A DNA stretch of 64,000 nucleotides from Providencia rettgeri (GCF_013255915.1 NZ_CP053896.1:62001-126000); one strand, 5' to 3'. Numbered from the stretch's first letter, positions 11,800-21,426 are shown. Translations and numbers: made by a program. The notes: generated from the sequence alone by a model not told the origin.

Positions 11800-13217
11800 T
11801 GGATATGTGGCAAATATTGGGAATTCCGTTCACTCATGATGAAAAAGAAATCCGTAGGGCTTATGCAAAGCAACTCAAAAAATATCGACCCGATACTCAT
11901 CCAAAAGAGTATCAGCAGCTAAGAGAAGCATTTGAAAATGCAAAAAACGTATCCTCTTATCAAGTGAGTTCTCAGCCTGAAGTTGCTTCTGAAGACGAAA
12001 GTTATGGTGAAGCCGTATTATTAAATGACCACACCGGGTATCAAGATATTTATTTTTCTGATTGGTTATCAAATACATTTGTAGCAGATGAGCCTTTACC
12101 TGCTATAGCAGTGGCTGAAACTGTTTATACTCAAGATGAAATTGATACTGTCGCGAGCCTGATTGTGGAAAATGAAAGCAAAGGGAAGGCCGCGCTATCT
12201 TTTCTTTGGGCTCATGTGATGGAAAAAGGCAATTTACACATTTTTGCTCAGTTTCATAAGGATTTTGCCAAAGCATTATCACAACAGCAGGGCTTAATGG
12301 AATCGACCGTAGATTGTGCTTCTGAATTATTGAATTGGCAGTTAAATGATTATAATTCAGACAGTGTGGTTCCAATGTTTATTCAAGAAGGTATTCAAAA
12401 TCAATTACGTAAAACTGCTGTTGAACGTGCATGGCAAGATTGCGAAATTGAAGCATCACATAAGTACTCGATCTCAGCATTTACAATGCAATTTTTAATT
12501 GGAAAGCAGGCAGAAGTGACTGGGTGGATGCGGTTAGTACCTGGGGTGCTGGATTTGTTGATGAAGCAATATCAGCAGTTGATACAAAATTACCCAGAGC
12601 TTGCAGATCGAGTTAATCCAGCAGTGGCCGCTTTTTTCAGTCAACCTAGAGTATGTTTTTCTCTTTCTCATTTATTTCTTCTTATGTTTTGGGGAAGTAT
12701 ATTTTGTATTGCGGCACCGTCTCCGGATATCGATAATCGGGTTATTATCGCAGTTGCGATGATTTTTATTTTCTATTTATATCTTAGTGATGCGTTATTA
12801 TTTTTCTTTTTAAATAAAAATAAAGACACTTCTGGTGCTATATTTTTATTGGTAGATTTCCTATTTTCGATAATGGTGCTGACAGGGATATATGTATTCA
12901 TTATGTCTGTCATTGCTGACGTAGTGAATATTACAATTAAAGGTGGTGATAATCAGGTGGGAACTATCATGTTTAGCGGTATGTTCTTGTTAATGATCAT
13001 CTGGCAAATAGTACCAAAGACAAAAGGGATACCAAAATTGAGGTTACCAGGGATAACCGTATCGCGTATTCTTGGGTTTCCATGGATATTTTTAAAGTGG
13101 TTTAATTCTTGGTGGATTACGCTCACTTGGGGGCTATTGATATATATTATTTTAGAGCTGACATTGATAGGAGCCCTGCTAAAAATTAGTGAGGTTATTA
13201 ACCATGGGTTATGGTAA
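11799..13217 (+). CDS. Membrane-anchored J-domain co-chaperone (DjlB/DjlC-like)
   Basis: A 472-residue partner for HscC. The N-terminal J-domain (about 1-50) has helix II ending in EIRRAYAKQLKKYRPD. The classical HPD is RPD, a form also seen in this DjlB/DjlC group. A soluble middle region (about 60-285) follows. The C-terminal part is hydrophobic with about five membrane helices (roughly 285-470), so the J-domain is probably held at the inner membrane. It overlaps hscC by one base. In E. coli the equivalents DjlB and DjlC are encoded near hscC. The assignment to djlB or djlC cannot be settled from this sequence. Confidence 0.85.
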   Translation: MDMWQILGIPFTHDEKEIRRAYAKQLKKYRPDTHPKEYQQLREAFENAKNVSSYQVSSQPEVASEDESYGEAVLLNDHTGYQDIYFSDWLSNTFVADEPLPAIAVAETVYTQDEIDTVASLIVENESKGKAALSFLWAHVMEKGNLHIFAQFHKDFAKALSQQQGLMESTVDCASELLNWQLNDYNSDSVVPMFIQEGIQNQLRKTAVERAWQDCEIEASHKYSISAFTMQFLIGKQAEVTGWMRLVPGVLDLLMKQYQQLIQNYPELADRVNPAVAAFFSQPRVCFSLSHLFLLMFWGSIFCIAAPSPDIDNRVIIAVAMIFIFYLYLSDALLFFFLNKNKDTSGAIFLLVDFLFSIMVLTGIYVFIMSVIADVVNITIKGGDNQVGTIMFSGMFLLMIIWQIVPKTKGIPKLRLPGITVSRILGFPWIFLKWFNSWWITLTWGLLIYIILELTLIGALLKISEVINHGLW

Positions 13218-13272
13218 CTTGAACACAGTAACAGTTATTTCATCCTATGTGAGTATTAAGGTGTGATCTTGC

Positions 13273-13950
13273 ATGAAAGTATCTCCCCAAGTTTTTATCG
13301 GTAAAGTCCAAGCAACCCAGTCTTGTGGGCACAGCGCTATTCACAAGCAAGCTGCCGACGGGTTATTGATGTTAGGGCAATTGGGACTTGATGGCGATGA
13401 ACAAGCTGAAAAACGCTTCCATGGCGGGCCTGATAGAGCACTTTGCCATTATCCTCGTGAACATTATGATTTCTGGGTAAATGCGTATCCTGATTTAGCC
13501 GATTTATTTGTTGCCTCTGCATTTGGGGAAAATATATCAACATTGGGTATGAGTGAAGAAAACGTATTTATTGGGGATATTTTTGCATGGGGTGATGCGC
13601 GTATTCAGGTCACTCAGCCTCGTTCCCCTTGTTATAAGCTCAATGGGTTAACGGGAATTGAAAATTTTGCACAAATGATGCAAGACAATGGGCGCTGTGG
13701 TTGGCTGTACCGTGTCATTAAAACAGGCAATGTTAGTGAAAATACGCCATTAACCTTATTAAGCCGCAATAGTGATATTTCAGTACAAGAAGCCATTATG
13801 ATTGCATTTCACGCCCCTTATGATGAAGAGCTGTATCAGCGGCTTTTAAGTGCTGCAGGGCTATCCGCAAGTTGGAGCTTAACCATGCAGAACCGTTTAG
13901 ATAACCACCGGATTGAAGAGTTTAAGCACCGGTTGTTTGGTAAGCGTTAA
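13273..13950 (+). CDS. yiiM: MOSC-domain protein YiiM
   Basis: A 225-residue MOSC (molybdenum cofactor sulfurase C-terminal) protein. In E. coli YiiM takes part in molybdenum-cofactor-dependent reduction of N-hydroxylated compounds such as 6-N-hydroxylaminopurine. Family features include GGPDRALCHYPREHYDFW at about 52-69, GENISTLGM, and the conserved cysteine in QPRSPCYKLN. The start at 13273 has AAGGTGTG just upstream. It follows the J-protein gene by 55 bp and may share its transcript. In E. coli it also lies near sodA. Confidence 0.92.
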   Translation: MKVSPQVFIGKVQATQSCGHSAIHKQAADGLLMLGQLGLDGDEQAEKRFHGGPDRALCHYPREHYDFWVNAYPDLADLFVASAFGENISTLGMSEENVFIGDIFAWGDARIQVTQPRSPCYKLNGLTGIENFAQMMQDNGRCGWLYRVIKTGNVSENTPLTLLSRNSDISVQEAIMIAFHAPYDEELYQRLLSAAGLSASWSLTMQNRLDNHRIEEFKHRLFGKR

Positions 13951-14015
13951 TATAAAGCGATGTGCTTATGGCAAAGAGAGTATTTGGCCATAAGCACTTG
14001 CTAGCAATATAACGC

Positions 14016-14150
14016 CTAAGTCTTAGGCATTTGTTGTATAAACTGTTGGTACCGCGGTATATTCGCCATTAATTCGATATGTGTTCCCTGAGCAATAATT
14101 TTTCCTTTCTCCATATACACAACATGGTCTTGTTTTGTTTGCAGGCCTTA
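14016..14150 (-). pseudogene. Remnant: C-terminal tail of an ABC exporter ATPase
   Basis: The minus strand reads LQTKQDHVVYMEKGKIIAQG followed by THIELMA, the post-H-loop end of an exporter-type ABC nucleotide-binding domain. One base out of frame it continues YQQFIQQMPKT and a stop at 14016-14018, a natural C-terminus. So about 40 codons of the 3' end survive with a frameshift, and an in-frame stop lies just upstream of the surviving part. No Walker A, Walker B or membrane segment is present nearby. This is a deletion remnant with no product. Confidence 0.75.
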
Positions 14151-14234
14151 AGTGGCAGTATTCATTTTTAAAGCGCTTTTTTAGGGTTTTTAGTAAGATG
14201 GTGATATTGCGATTGGGAATGTTGGGAGGATGAG

Positions 14235-15140
14235 ATGCAATATGATTTAAATGATCTCTACTATTTTGTGAAAGTTGTCGAATATGGTGGGTTTTCACAA
14301 GCGGGTTTGGCTCTAGGGATCCCTAAATCTAAATTAAGTCGTCGCATTGCAGACTTAGAAAAAAAACTTAATGTTTCATTGATTTACCGTTCTACCCGCC
14401 AGTTTCATGTCACGGAAGTGGGACAAGTTTTTTATCAGCAGTGTAAAAATGTAGTTGATGAAGCTGAAGTTGCTCACGAATTGATTTGTTCCGTTCAGTC
14501 ACACCCGAAAGGAACGATCAAACTATCGTGTCCAGTTGCACTATTACAAGTATATCTCAATGAATTACTTGTAGATTTTATGATGAAATATCCTGATATC
14601 GATATCCAAATCTTAGCGGTTAACCGCCCTGTTGATGTCATTAGTGAAGGGTTAGATTTAGCTATTCGTGTACGTTCATTGCCCTTAGATGATTCAGGCT
14701 TAATGATGAAAGTGCTAGGGTATTCACGGCGTATATTAGTGGCTAGCCCACAATTATTCGCAGAGCAGGGTGAACTCATAGAACCAGAAAAGCTGGTGGA
14801 TTACCCGATGTTAGCGAATACAGAGCATTCACAAAATTACACGTTAACCCTCAAAAACAGTGACGACCTTAGCTTTACGCAGCATTTTACCCCTAAGTTA
14901 GCGACAACAGATATCTTAACGTTATACCGCGCGGCACTAAAAGGTGTCGGGATCGCAAGGCTACCTTATGGTGTGGTAGAAAAAGACATTGAATCAGGGA
15001 ATTTGATAGAGGTATTACCGCAATGGCAGTTTCCTGAAGATATCATTCATGCAGTATATCCATCACGTAAAGGGTTGTTGCCGTCAATCCAATTACTGTT
15101 AAATTATTTAGCAGATAATATTTCGCCGTCAGTGAAATAA
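14235..15140 (+). CDS. LysR-family transcriptional regulator
   Basis: A 301-residue LysR-type regulator with an N-terminal winged helix-turn-helix (about 5-62, recognition segment around GIPKSKLSRRIADLEKKL) and a periplasmic-binding-like effector domain (about 90-295). It belongs to the AaeR/YhjC-type branch. The start has a strong GGGAGG. It is followed convergently by the pirin gene, which is itself divergent from a YcaC-like hydrolase. LysR/pirin/isochorismatase-type clusters are common in proteobacteria, so this regulator probably controls the pirin and hydrolase genes. The effector is unknown. Confidence 0.88.
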   Translation: MQYDLNDLYYFVKVVEYGGFSQAGLALGIPKSKLSRRIADLEKKLNVSLIYRSTRQFHVTEVGQVFYQQCKNVVDEAEVAHELICSVQSHPKGTIKLSCPVALLQVYLNELLVDFMMKYPDIDIQILAVNRPVDVISEGLDLAIRVRSLPLDDSGLMMKVLGYSRRILVASPQLFAEQGELIEPEKLVDYPMLANTEHSQNYTLTLKNSDDLSFTQHFTPKLATTDILTLYRAALKGVGIARLPYGVVEKDIESGNLIEVLPQWQFPEDIIHAVYPSRKGLLPSIQLLLNYLADNISPSVK

Positions 15141-15175
15141 ATTTCCCCGATAGCGCATTAGGCTATCAGGGAAAT
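15141..15175. terminator. Bidirectional terminator between lysR and pirin genes
   Basis: ATTTCCCCGATAG pairs with CTATCAGGGAAAT (one mismatch) between the convergent genes. It lies directly after the LysR-gene stop and just before the pirin-gene stop. No long T-run follows, so efficiency is uncertain. Confidence 0.65.
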
Positions 15176-15184
15176 ATTCGTCAT

Positions 15185-16060
15185 TTATTGTGTTTCAGGA
15201 ATGCGGCCAAATTTCCCACTGTTGAAATCATTTATGGCTTCATTGATTTCTTGAACAGTATTCATCACAAAGGGGCCGTAGCCAACAACTGGCTCATTAA
15301 TGGGATCACCACTGAGTAACAGCACTAAGGCATCTTCTGTGGCTTCTAACAGAATATTGCTGTCTGTATCGTCGAGGATCATCAGTTCCCCTTCGTTTAA
15401 AGCAGAACGGCCATCAACAAATATTGAACCACGTAGCATGACTAAACCGACATGGCGTCCCGCTTTAGTTGGGATACCCACAGTTTTACCTTTGTTAAGC
15501 TGCAAATCCCATACATCCAATGGACTAAAGGTTTGTGCTGCACCCTTATTGCCCAAATAGTCACCGGCAATCACTCGCAATGTACCTGCATCATTGGGTA
15601 ATGCGACTTTTGGCATGCTTTGGCTTTCTAACAGCTGGTAGCCGGGGGCCGCTGATTTGTCTTTTGCTGGCAAATTGACCCACAGTTGCACCATATCAAG
15701 TGTGCCACCTTTTTTCATGAAGGCATCAGACTGATACTCTTGATGCAAAATACCCGATGCTGCAGTCATCCACTGAACATCACCTGGGCCTATCACACCA
15801 CCTTCACCCGTAGAGTCATGGTGGGCGACTTCGCCATCATACACAATCGTGACTGTTTCAAACCCACGGTGTGGGTGCTCTCCAACGCCTCTGTTTGCTG
15901 AATTTGAGCTTGGGAAATCAAAAGGCCCCGCTCTGTCGAGCAAAAGGAATGGGTTGAGGTATTTCCCATGATCGTTATAGCTAAACATTGAACGGACAGG
16001 GAAGCCGTCTCCAACCCAATGGCTACGAGGAGATTGATAGATACCAATAATTTTTTTCAT
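15185..16060 (-). CDS. Pirin family protein
   Basis: A 291-residue bicupin of the pirin family. The N-terminal cupin holds the metal-binding pattern GEHPHRGFETVTIVY (about residue 60-75) and the later HHDSTGEGGVIGPGDVQWM and HQEY segments that supply the remaining ligands. Bacterial pirins include quercetin 2,3-dioxygenases and regulators of pyruvate metabolism; the substrate here cannot be told. It is divergent from the YcaC-like gene across 266 bp that contain a perfect inverted repeat. A second, shorter pirin (yhhW) lies at 35.9 kb, so the genome has at least two. Confidence 0.9.
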   Translation of the reverse strand: MKKIIGIYQSPRSHWVGDGFPVRSMFSYNDHGKYLNPFLLLDRAGPFDFPSSNSANRGVGEHPHRGFETVTIVYDGEVAHHDSTGEGGVIGPGDVQWMTAASGILHQEYQSDAFMKKGGTLDMVQLWVNLPAKDKSAAPGYQLLESQSMPKVALPNDAGTLRVIAGDYLGNKGAAQTFSPLDVWDLQLNKGKTVGIPTKAGRHVGLVMLRGSIFVDGRSALNEGELMILDDTDSNILLEATEDALVLLLSGDPINEPVVGYGPFVMNTVQEINEAINDFNSGKFGRIPETQ

Positions 16061-16159
16061 GGTTTTGCTCCTAAAATTGTTTTGATGACTGAATAATAAA
16101 GGAGCAAATCATTTGGCAGTAGTGGCAAAAATAGGTTTCATTGTTGCAGTGATAGAACA

Positions 16160-16184
16160 ATAGAATAAAGTCTAATTATTCTAT
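16160..16184. promoter_or_regulatory. Inverted repeat, candidate LysR operator
   Basis: ATAGAATAA and TTATTCTAT form perfect 9-bp arms with a 7-bp spacer. They sit between the divergent pirin and YcaC-like genes, about 100 bp from the pirin start and 143 bp from the hydrolase start. LysR-type regulators bind dyads of this size, and one is encoded next door. The binding is inferred. Confidence 0.5.
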
Positions 16185-16326
16185 TTATAGAACAGTGTTT
16201 ACTAAAAACTGGACTACTCAGCCTTAAATCGATGAATTAATCTAAATAACACGAAAACGGAGCGGCTATCGTTCTATTTTTAAATCAAAAACAGGTTTCA
16301 TATTTTATCGATTGAGAGGTTTCATC

Positions 16327-17004
16327 ATGAGTAGCCCAGCTAATTTTAATGGTCAACGTCCTGCTATTAACCCAGAAGATGCGGTGATGTTATTAATCGA
16401 TCACCAGAGTGGTTTATTTCAAACTGTAGGTGATATGCCAATGACGGAATTACGTGCTCGCGCCGCTGTTCTGGCTAAAATGGCTTCCCTAGCTAAAATT
16501 CCAGTAATAACAACTGCTTCTGTACCTCAAGGCCCAAATGGCCCGTTGATACCAGAAATTCATCAAAATGCACCACATGCACAATATATTGCACGCCGCG
16601 GTGAAATTAATGCATGGGATAACCCAGAGTTTGTGGCGGCCGTGAAAGCAACAGGTAAAAAGCAACTGATTATTGCCGGAACTATTACCAGTGTTTGTAT
16701 GGCGTTCCCTGCAATTAGTGCGGTGATGGATGGCTACCAAGTATTTGTGGTGATTGACGCTTCAGGCACTTACAGCAAAATGGCACAAGAGATTACCTTA
16801 GCGCGTGTCGTTCAAGCGGGTGTCGTTCCAATGGATACTGCTGCGGTTGCTTCAGAATTGCAAGGGACTTGGAACCGCGAAGATGCGGCGGAGTGGGCAA
16901 TGGCTTACACGCAAATTTTCCCTGCCTATCAATTATTAATTGAAAGCTACAGCAAAGCGCAAGATGTTCTGAAAAATAATGAACAATTAGATTCAGAGCG
17001 TTAA
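16327..17004 (+). CDS. YcaC-like isochorismatase-family hydrolase
   Basis: A 225-residue cysteine hydrolase of the isochorismatase-like superfamily, closest in pattern to YcaC. The catalytic triad positions are visible as Asp in [10 protein letters not shown], Lys in [11 protein letters not shown] and Cys in TSVCMAFPA. YcaC-type proteins are cytoplasmic oligomers of uncertain substrate. ATG 16327 is preferred over an upstream TTG because GAGAGG is correctly spaced before it. It is divergent from pirin and probably co-regulated by the nearby LysR protein. A possible role in aromatic or amide catabolism is a guess from the neighbourhood. Confidence 0.87.
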   Translation: MSSPANFNGQRPAINPEDAVMLLIDHQSGLFQTVGDMPMTELRARAAVLAKMASLAKIPVITTASVPQGPNGPLIPEIHQNAPHAQYIARRGEINAWDNPEFVAAVKATGKKQLIIAGTITSVCMAFPAISAVMDGYQVFVVIDASGTYSKMAQEITLARVVQAGVVPMDTAAVASELQGTWNREDAAEWAMAYTQIFPAYQLLIESYSKAQDVLKNNEQLDSER

Positions 17005-17051
17005 GGTGAAATAAACAGCATCAATGAATTAATTGGTGAAAATTGATTAGA

Positions 17052-17080
17052 GTAAAAATGGGGAAAAACCCCATTTTTAC
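17052..17080. terminator. Bidirectional terminator between the hydrolase gene and trpS
   Basis: GTAAAAATGGGG and CCCCATTTTTAC form a perfect 12-bp stem with a 5-nt loop. It has A and T runs on both sides and lies between two convergent genes. Confidence 0.9.
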
Positions 17081-17099
17081 TGAGTTAATACAATGATTG

Positions 17100-18140
17100 T
17101 TACTGAGGGCGTTTAACGAAGCCAATAGCTTCGTAAACTTTATCTAACGTTTCTTGTGCGCGAGCAGCGGCTTTGGTTGCGCCTTCATCCATAATTTGGT
17201 TTAGCAGCGCTTCATCATTACGGAATTCATGATAACGAGTTTGAAGTGTGGTTAACATACCGGAAACGGCTTCTGCCACGGCCCCTTTAAGATGACCGTA
17301 CATTTGCCCTTCAAATTCGGCTTCAAGTTCAGCAATTTTCTTACCTGTTACACCCGACATGATATCTAATAAGTTAGAAACCCCTGGTTTGTTTTCTAAA
17401 TCATAACGAATACGAGGTGGCTCTTCGGAGTCAGTCATTGCGCGTTTGATTTTTTTCACGACAGATTTCGGGTCTTCTAATAAGGCGATAACGTTGTTAC
17501 GGTTATCATCGGACTTAGACATTTTCTTGGTTGGATCTTGCAGAGCCATAACACGGGCACCACCACCAGTCGGAATGAATGGATCGGGTACAGTGAAAAT
17601 ATCACCATAAATGGCATTGAAGCGTTGAGCAATATCACGGCTCAATTCAAGGTGTTGTTTCTGGTCAATACCAACAGGTACTTGATTCGTTTGATAAATC
17701 AAAATATCTGCTGCCATTAGTACTGGGTAATCAAAGAGTCCCGCATTGATATTTTCTGCGTGACGGGCAGATTTATCTTTAAACTGAGTCATACGGCTCA
17801 ACTCACCGAAATAGGTGTAGCAGTTAAGCGCCCAGCTCAGTTGAGCGTGTTGTGGTACGTGTGACTGCACAAAAATGGTGCTTTTTTTCGGGTCAATACC
17901 ACATGCTAAATAGAGCGCAAGTGTATCGAGGGTTCTTTTACGCAGTTCAACAGGGTCTTGGCGAACGGTGATGGCGTGCTGGTCAACGATACAGTAAATG
18001 CAGTCGTAGTCATCTTGCATTTGTACCCACTGACGTAATGCACCCATGTAGTTACCGATGGTTAATTCACCGGAAGGCTGTGCGCCGCTGAATACGATTG
18101 GTTTTTGGGGTTGCTTTAATTTTTCAGTGGGAGTGCTCAT
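17100..18140 (-). CDS. trpS: Tryptophanyl-tRNA synthetase
   Basis: A class I aminoacyl-tRNA synthetase that charges tRNA-Trp. The 346 residues fit the family (E. coli 334, with a slightly longer N-terminus here). The HIGH-type signature appears as [14 protein letters not shown] near residue 22-35 and the KMSKS loop as [12 protein letters not shown] near 210. It is the last gene of a minus-strand run damX-dam-rpe-gph-trpS, starting 16 bp after gph. This is the same arrangement as in E. coli and suggests a shared transcript. Confidence 0.97.
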   Translation of the reverse strand: MSTPTEKLKQPQKPIVFSGAQPSGELTIGNYMGALRQWVQMQDDYDCIYCIVDQHAITVRQDPVELRKRTLDTLALYLACGIDPKKSTIFVQSHVPQHAQLSWALNCYTYFGELSRMTQFKDKSARHAENINAGLFDYPVLMAADILIYQTNQVPVGIDQKQHLELSRDIAQRFNAIYGDIFTVPDPFIPTGGGARVMALQDPTKKMSKSDDNRNNVIALLEDPKSVVKKIKRAMTDSEEPPRIRYDLENKPGVSNLLDIMSGVTGKKIAELEAEFEGQMYGHLKGAVAEAVSGMLTTLQTRYHEFRNDEALLNQIMDEGATKAAARAQETLDKVYEAIGFVKRPQ

Positions 18141-18156
18141 TTAGTTATGTCCTTGC

Positions 18157-18849
18157 TTATTTTATTTCAGATAACCCGATTGCAGGTAATAAATCAGAAA
18201 AATGTGTTAATACACAGTTCGGTTCACTCAGTGCAATAGATTCACCATAGTTATAACCGTAGGTCAGACCGACACACGGGCATTCAGCGCTTTTCGCTGC
18301 AATAATATCATTACGAGAATCGCCGACAAAAAGCAATTCTTCTTTACGTAAACCGAATGTTCCCATCGTTAGGTAGAGGGGAGCAGGATGCGGTTTTAAA
18401 GCTTTGACGTCATCGCTACCCAAGACTAGAGAAAAGTAGTGTTCAATACCTAATTTCTTTAATAATGGCGCAATAAATGGGGTCGCTTTATTAGTAACAA
18501 TCCCCATAGGTAAGCCATGTTTTGCTAATTGCTCTAAAGTGTCTTTTACTCCAGGAAACAGTTGGCTGCCTGTTGTGACGGACGTTGCATAGAATTTATC
18601 AAAACTGGCTCGAGCTTTTTTTTGTCGCTCAGGTGTGATTTCGGCACCTGCCCATGAAAGTGCGCGTTCAACTAACACATCAACACCATTGCCTACCCAA
18701 ATAGAAACGCGTTCTTTACCTGCAGGGGCAAAATTAAATTCTTTGAGCATGTTGTCGATGGCTTCAGCTAAGCCAGCTGCACTGTCTACGAGTGTGCCGT
18801 CTAAATCGAAAGCGATCGCTTTGATATTCTCTAATACCACTTCAGTCAT
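18157..18849 (-). CDS. gph: Phosphoglycolate phosphatase
   Basis: A haloacid-dehalogenase phosphatase that removes phosphate from 2-phosphoglycolate formed during DNA repair. The 230 residues carry HAD motif I as [10 protein letters not shown] (about 15-24), motif II at GIVTNK, motif III Lys in VKALKPHP, and motif IV in [10 protein letters not shown]. It is slightly shorter than the 252-residue E. coli protein. It overlaps rpe by 4 bp (ATGA) and precedes trpS by 16 bp, so it sits inside the dam operon. Confidence 0.94.
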   Translation of the reverse strand: MTEVVLENIKAIAFDLDGTLVDSAAGLAEAIDNMLKEFNFAPAGKERVSIWVGNGVDVLVERALSWAGAEITPERQKKARASFDKFYATSVTTGSQLFPGVKDTLEQLAKHGLPMGIVTNKATPFIAPLLKKLGIEHYFSLVLGSDDVKALKPHPAPLYLTMGTFGLRKEELLFVGDSRNDIIAAKSAECPCVGLTYGYNYGESIALSEPNCVLTHFSDLLPAIGLSEIK

Positions 18850-19520
18850 TGAGATACCTTTTGTAATTCGTTACGCATCGCGTCGATGACGGTTTTATAG
18901 TCCGGTTGGTCGAAAATAGCAGAACCCGCAACGAAGGTATCGGCACCTGCCGCTGCAATCTCTGCGATATTATTCACTTTGACACCGCCGTCGACTTCCA
19001 AACGAATATCATAGCCACTTTCATCAATTAATTTACGGACTTGGCGCAATTTATTGAGTGTTTGTGGGATAAACGATTGGCCTCCAAACCCTGGGTTCAC
19101 AGACATGAGTAGGATCATATCAACTTTATCCATGACGTAATCAAGGTAGCTAAGTGGTGTTGCTGGGTTAAATACTAACCCCGCGGTACAGCCATGTTCG
19201 CGAATTAACTGTAGTGAGCGGTCAACATGTTCGCTGGCTTCAGGATGGAAACTAATATGGGTTGCACCGGCCTTAGCAAAATCTGGGATAATGCGGTCAA
19301 CTGGCTTCACCATTAAATGAACATCGATAGGTGCAGTAATTCCGTAGTCTCGCAGTGCTTTACATATAGGTGCGCCAAACGTTAAGTTGGGTACGTAGTG
19401 GTTGTCCATAACGTCAAAATGCACAATATCGGCACCAGCTGCAAGAACATTGGCGGTATCTTCGCCTAAACGTGCAAAGTCAGCAGATAAAATAGATGGG
19501 GCAATGAGAAAGTTTTTCAT
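18846..19520 (-). CDS. rpe: Ribulose-phosphate 3-epimerase
   Basis: Interconverts ribulose 5-phosphate and xylulose 5-phosphate in the pentose phosphate pathway. It is a 224-residue TIM barrel beginning with the family signature [16 protein letters not shown]. It holds the metal-binding His in [12 protein letters not shown], the His in DVHLMV, and the phosphate loop near VDGGVKVNN and VAGSAIF. It ends overlapping gph by 4 bp and starts 15 bp after dam. Confidence 0.97.
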   Translation of the reverse strand: MKNFLIAPSILSADFARLGEDTANVLAAGADIVHFDVMDNHYVPNLTFGAPICKALRDYGITAPIDVHLMVKPVDRIIPDFAKAGATHISFHPEASEHVDRSLQLIREHGCTAGLVFNPATPLSYLDYVMDKVDMILLMSVNPGFGGQSFIPQTLNKLRQVRKLIDESGYDIRLEVDGGVKVNNIAEIAAAGADTFVAGSAIFDQPDYKTVIDAMRNELQKVSQ

Positions 19521-19535
19521 TATTGTCTCCGATTA

Positions 19536-20438
19536 TTAATCGTTATCTGAGAGCCATTCATCGCTAGGTACAAGGCGCTGCGTTTTTTTCTTATCCGTTT
19601 TTCTAGGAGAAAGGCTATTAGGTATACCCGGATATAATGCCAGTAACTCATTGACTTTTGTCCGGTTTAATATATTTCTACTAATGGTGCGACGTACTTT
19701 TACAATATGCAATTGAGCTTGATAATACCACTCTCTCGTCATCGGGGTATCATGATTTGAGATCAAGACAGGAATTTTACTTTCTGTTGATAACTTTTGA
19801 GCCAAAATAGCTAAGTTTTGTTGTTCGAGCGAATTAAATGCATTCGTGTGATACGCCGTGAAGTTAGCTGTATCTGATAAAGGTGCATATGGTGGGTCAC
19901 AGTAGACAACAGATCCCTCTTTTGCGTTGAGCAAAGTTTCACCATAATGCTGAGTCATAAACGTGGCATTTTGTGATTTTTCAGCAAACCACAGTAATTC
20001 TTCTTTAGGAAAATAGGGTTTTTTATAGCGGCCAAAAGGAACGTTAAATTCACCACGAGAATTATAGCGGCATAACCCATTATAGCAGTGGCGATTTAAG
20101 TATAAAAAAAGGACACTGCGTTTCTCAGTATCGGTCGATTGGTTAAAGGCTTCACGCATTAAATAATATTGTTCGGAAGTATTATATTCAGGTGTGAAGA
20201 TTTGCTGGGCTTCTTCAATAAAAGCATCAGCGCGGTCTTTAACCGTATTGTAGAGGTTGATGAGGTCACTGTTGATATCTGCCAGTATGTATGAATCATA
20301 ACTGGTGTTTAAAAACACTGACCCAGCACCAACAAAAGGCTCAATTAAGCAATCACCTTGTGGAAGGTGTTTTTTGATTTCTTCCACAAGGGGGTATTTA
20401 CCCCCAGCCCATTTTAAAAAAGCGCGTTTTTTTTTCAT
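19536..20438 (-). CDS. dam: DNA adenine methyltransferase Dam
   Basis: Methylates adenine in GATC and so directs mismatch repair, replication timing and gene control. The 300 residues include the AdoMet motif FLKWAGGKYPLVEEI and EPFVGAGSVFLN near the N-terminus and the catalytic DPPY in YCDPPYAPLS (about 180). E. coli Dam is 278 residues; this one has a longer, basic C-terminal tail after ELLALYPG. It lies 82 bp downstream of damX and 15 bp before rpe, the conserved operon order. The tail is the only unusual point. Confidence 0.97.
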   Translation of the reverse strand: MKKKRAFLKWAGGKYPLVEEIKKHLPQGDCLIEPFVGAGSVFLNTSYDSYILADINSDLINLYNTVKDRADAFIEEAQQIFTPEYNTSEQYYLMREAFNQSTDTEKRSVLFLYLNRHCYNGLCRYNSRGEFNVPFGRYKKPYFPKEELLWFAEKSQNATFMTQHYGETLLNAKEGSVVYCDPPYAPLSDTANFTAYHTNAFNSLEQQNLAILAQKLSTESKIPVLISNHDTPMTREWYYQAQLHIVKVRRTISRNILNRTKVNELLALYPGIPNSLSPRKTDKKKTQRLVPSDEWLSDND

Positions 20439-20520
20439 GCCGTCTTATTATTACAATCGTTTAGAGTAACTGCATTTATACTCTGTCAGGACAACATAAT
20501 GCGCCCGGGGAAAAACGTTG

Positions 20521-21426
20521 TTATTTTTGATCCTGTTTGACTTGTTTCATATTTCTAACCCACGGTTTTTTCGCTTGTACTGCAGCAGGTAAGGTCCCTA
20601 TTGCATTTTTTGCGTCGGTCACTGAACTATAATTTCCGTGAATAAGTACATACCAGGTTTGCCCATTACGTATGGTTTTATAAACTTTGTAATTGGCCAA
20701 TTTGTTTTCTTTTGCGAAAGCTTCCAGTGTATCAGAGCGGCTTGCACTGCTGAGTTGCAATGTGTAGCTACCTGCTGGTGCAGACATGATATTGCTACCT
20801 TGGCTACTTGCCGTTGATTTTGCTGGCTGTTTAGTTTGCACAGGGTGTTTTGGCTCAACGGGTTTTACAGGTGTTTTTTCTGGCGTTACTGGTTTGACTA
20901 CGGGTTGTTGTTCCACAGGTTTAACGGTTGGTGGCGTTAACGGTGTCGTATTTTGTGGCTGGCTAGTGCCTGGCACAGAAACTTGGCCTTGGTTTAAGGC
21001 ATCAACTACATCGCCAGGTATTTCGATTCGCTCACCCAGACCATTTGGTTGAGTTTGAGGTTCGCCTTGGGTTGGCGTTGGCGTAATTTGTGAACCAGTG
21101 ATTTCTTGCGGTTGCCCTGATAGCGTTTGACCTTGTGAATTTGTCAACGATGAGGAACCCGATAAATCGATATTCTGTGAATTATTGGCACCCGTTGTTT
21201 GTTGCTTTTCATGCTCTGTAGGGGCTTTCAGCGCTGAGCTGATAGCAATAATGAGCAGCAATAAGACCAGTACACCCACACCAATCATAATATGTTGACG
21301 TGAAAGTGCAATTTTAGGTTTTGCAGCAGATGATGATTGGCGTGAGCGCCCTGTCGGTCTATCTGATGTATCAGGCCTAAGATCATTTTGACCTTGAGGC
21401 TGGTTATCTGGTTTAAATTCGTCCAT
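20521..21426 (-). CDS. damX: Cell-division SPOR-domain protein DamX
   Basis: An inner-membrane division protein recruited to the septum through denuded peptidoglycan. The 301 residues show a cytoplasmic N-terminus, one membrane helix (about 48-66), a long Pro/Gln/Thr-rich periplasmic linker, and a C-terminal SPOR domain (about 218-290, including YTLQLSSASRSDTLEAFAKE). E. coli DamX is 428 residues, so the cytoplasmic and linker parts are shorter here. The start has GAGAGGAAA upstream. It heads the dam operon, 261 bp downstream of aroB. Confidence 0.93.
   Translation of the reverse strand: MDEFKPDNQPQGQNDLRPDTSDRPTGRSRQSSSAAKPKIALSRQHIMIGVGVLVLLLLIIAISSALKAPTEHEKQQTTGANNSQNIDLSGSSSLTNSQGQTLSGQPQEITGSQITPTPTQGEPQTQPNGLGERIEIPGDVVDALNQGQVSVPGTSQPQNTTPLTPPTVKPVEQQPVVKPVTPEKTPVKPVEPKHPVQTKQPAKSTASSQGSNIMSAPAGSYTLQLSSASRSDTLEAFAKENKLANYKVYKTIRNGQTWYVLIHGNYSSVTDAKNAIGTLPAAVQAKKPWVRNMKQVKQDQK

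Noticed and set aside
14023-14298. 91-residue minus-strand open frame
   Set aside because: It reads across the ABC-exporter relic in the wrong frame and overlaps the LysR start; not a gene.
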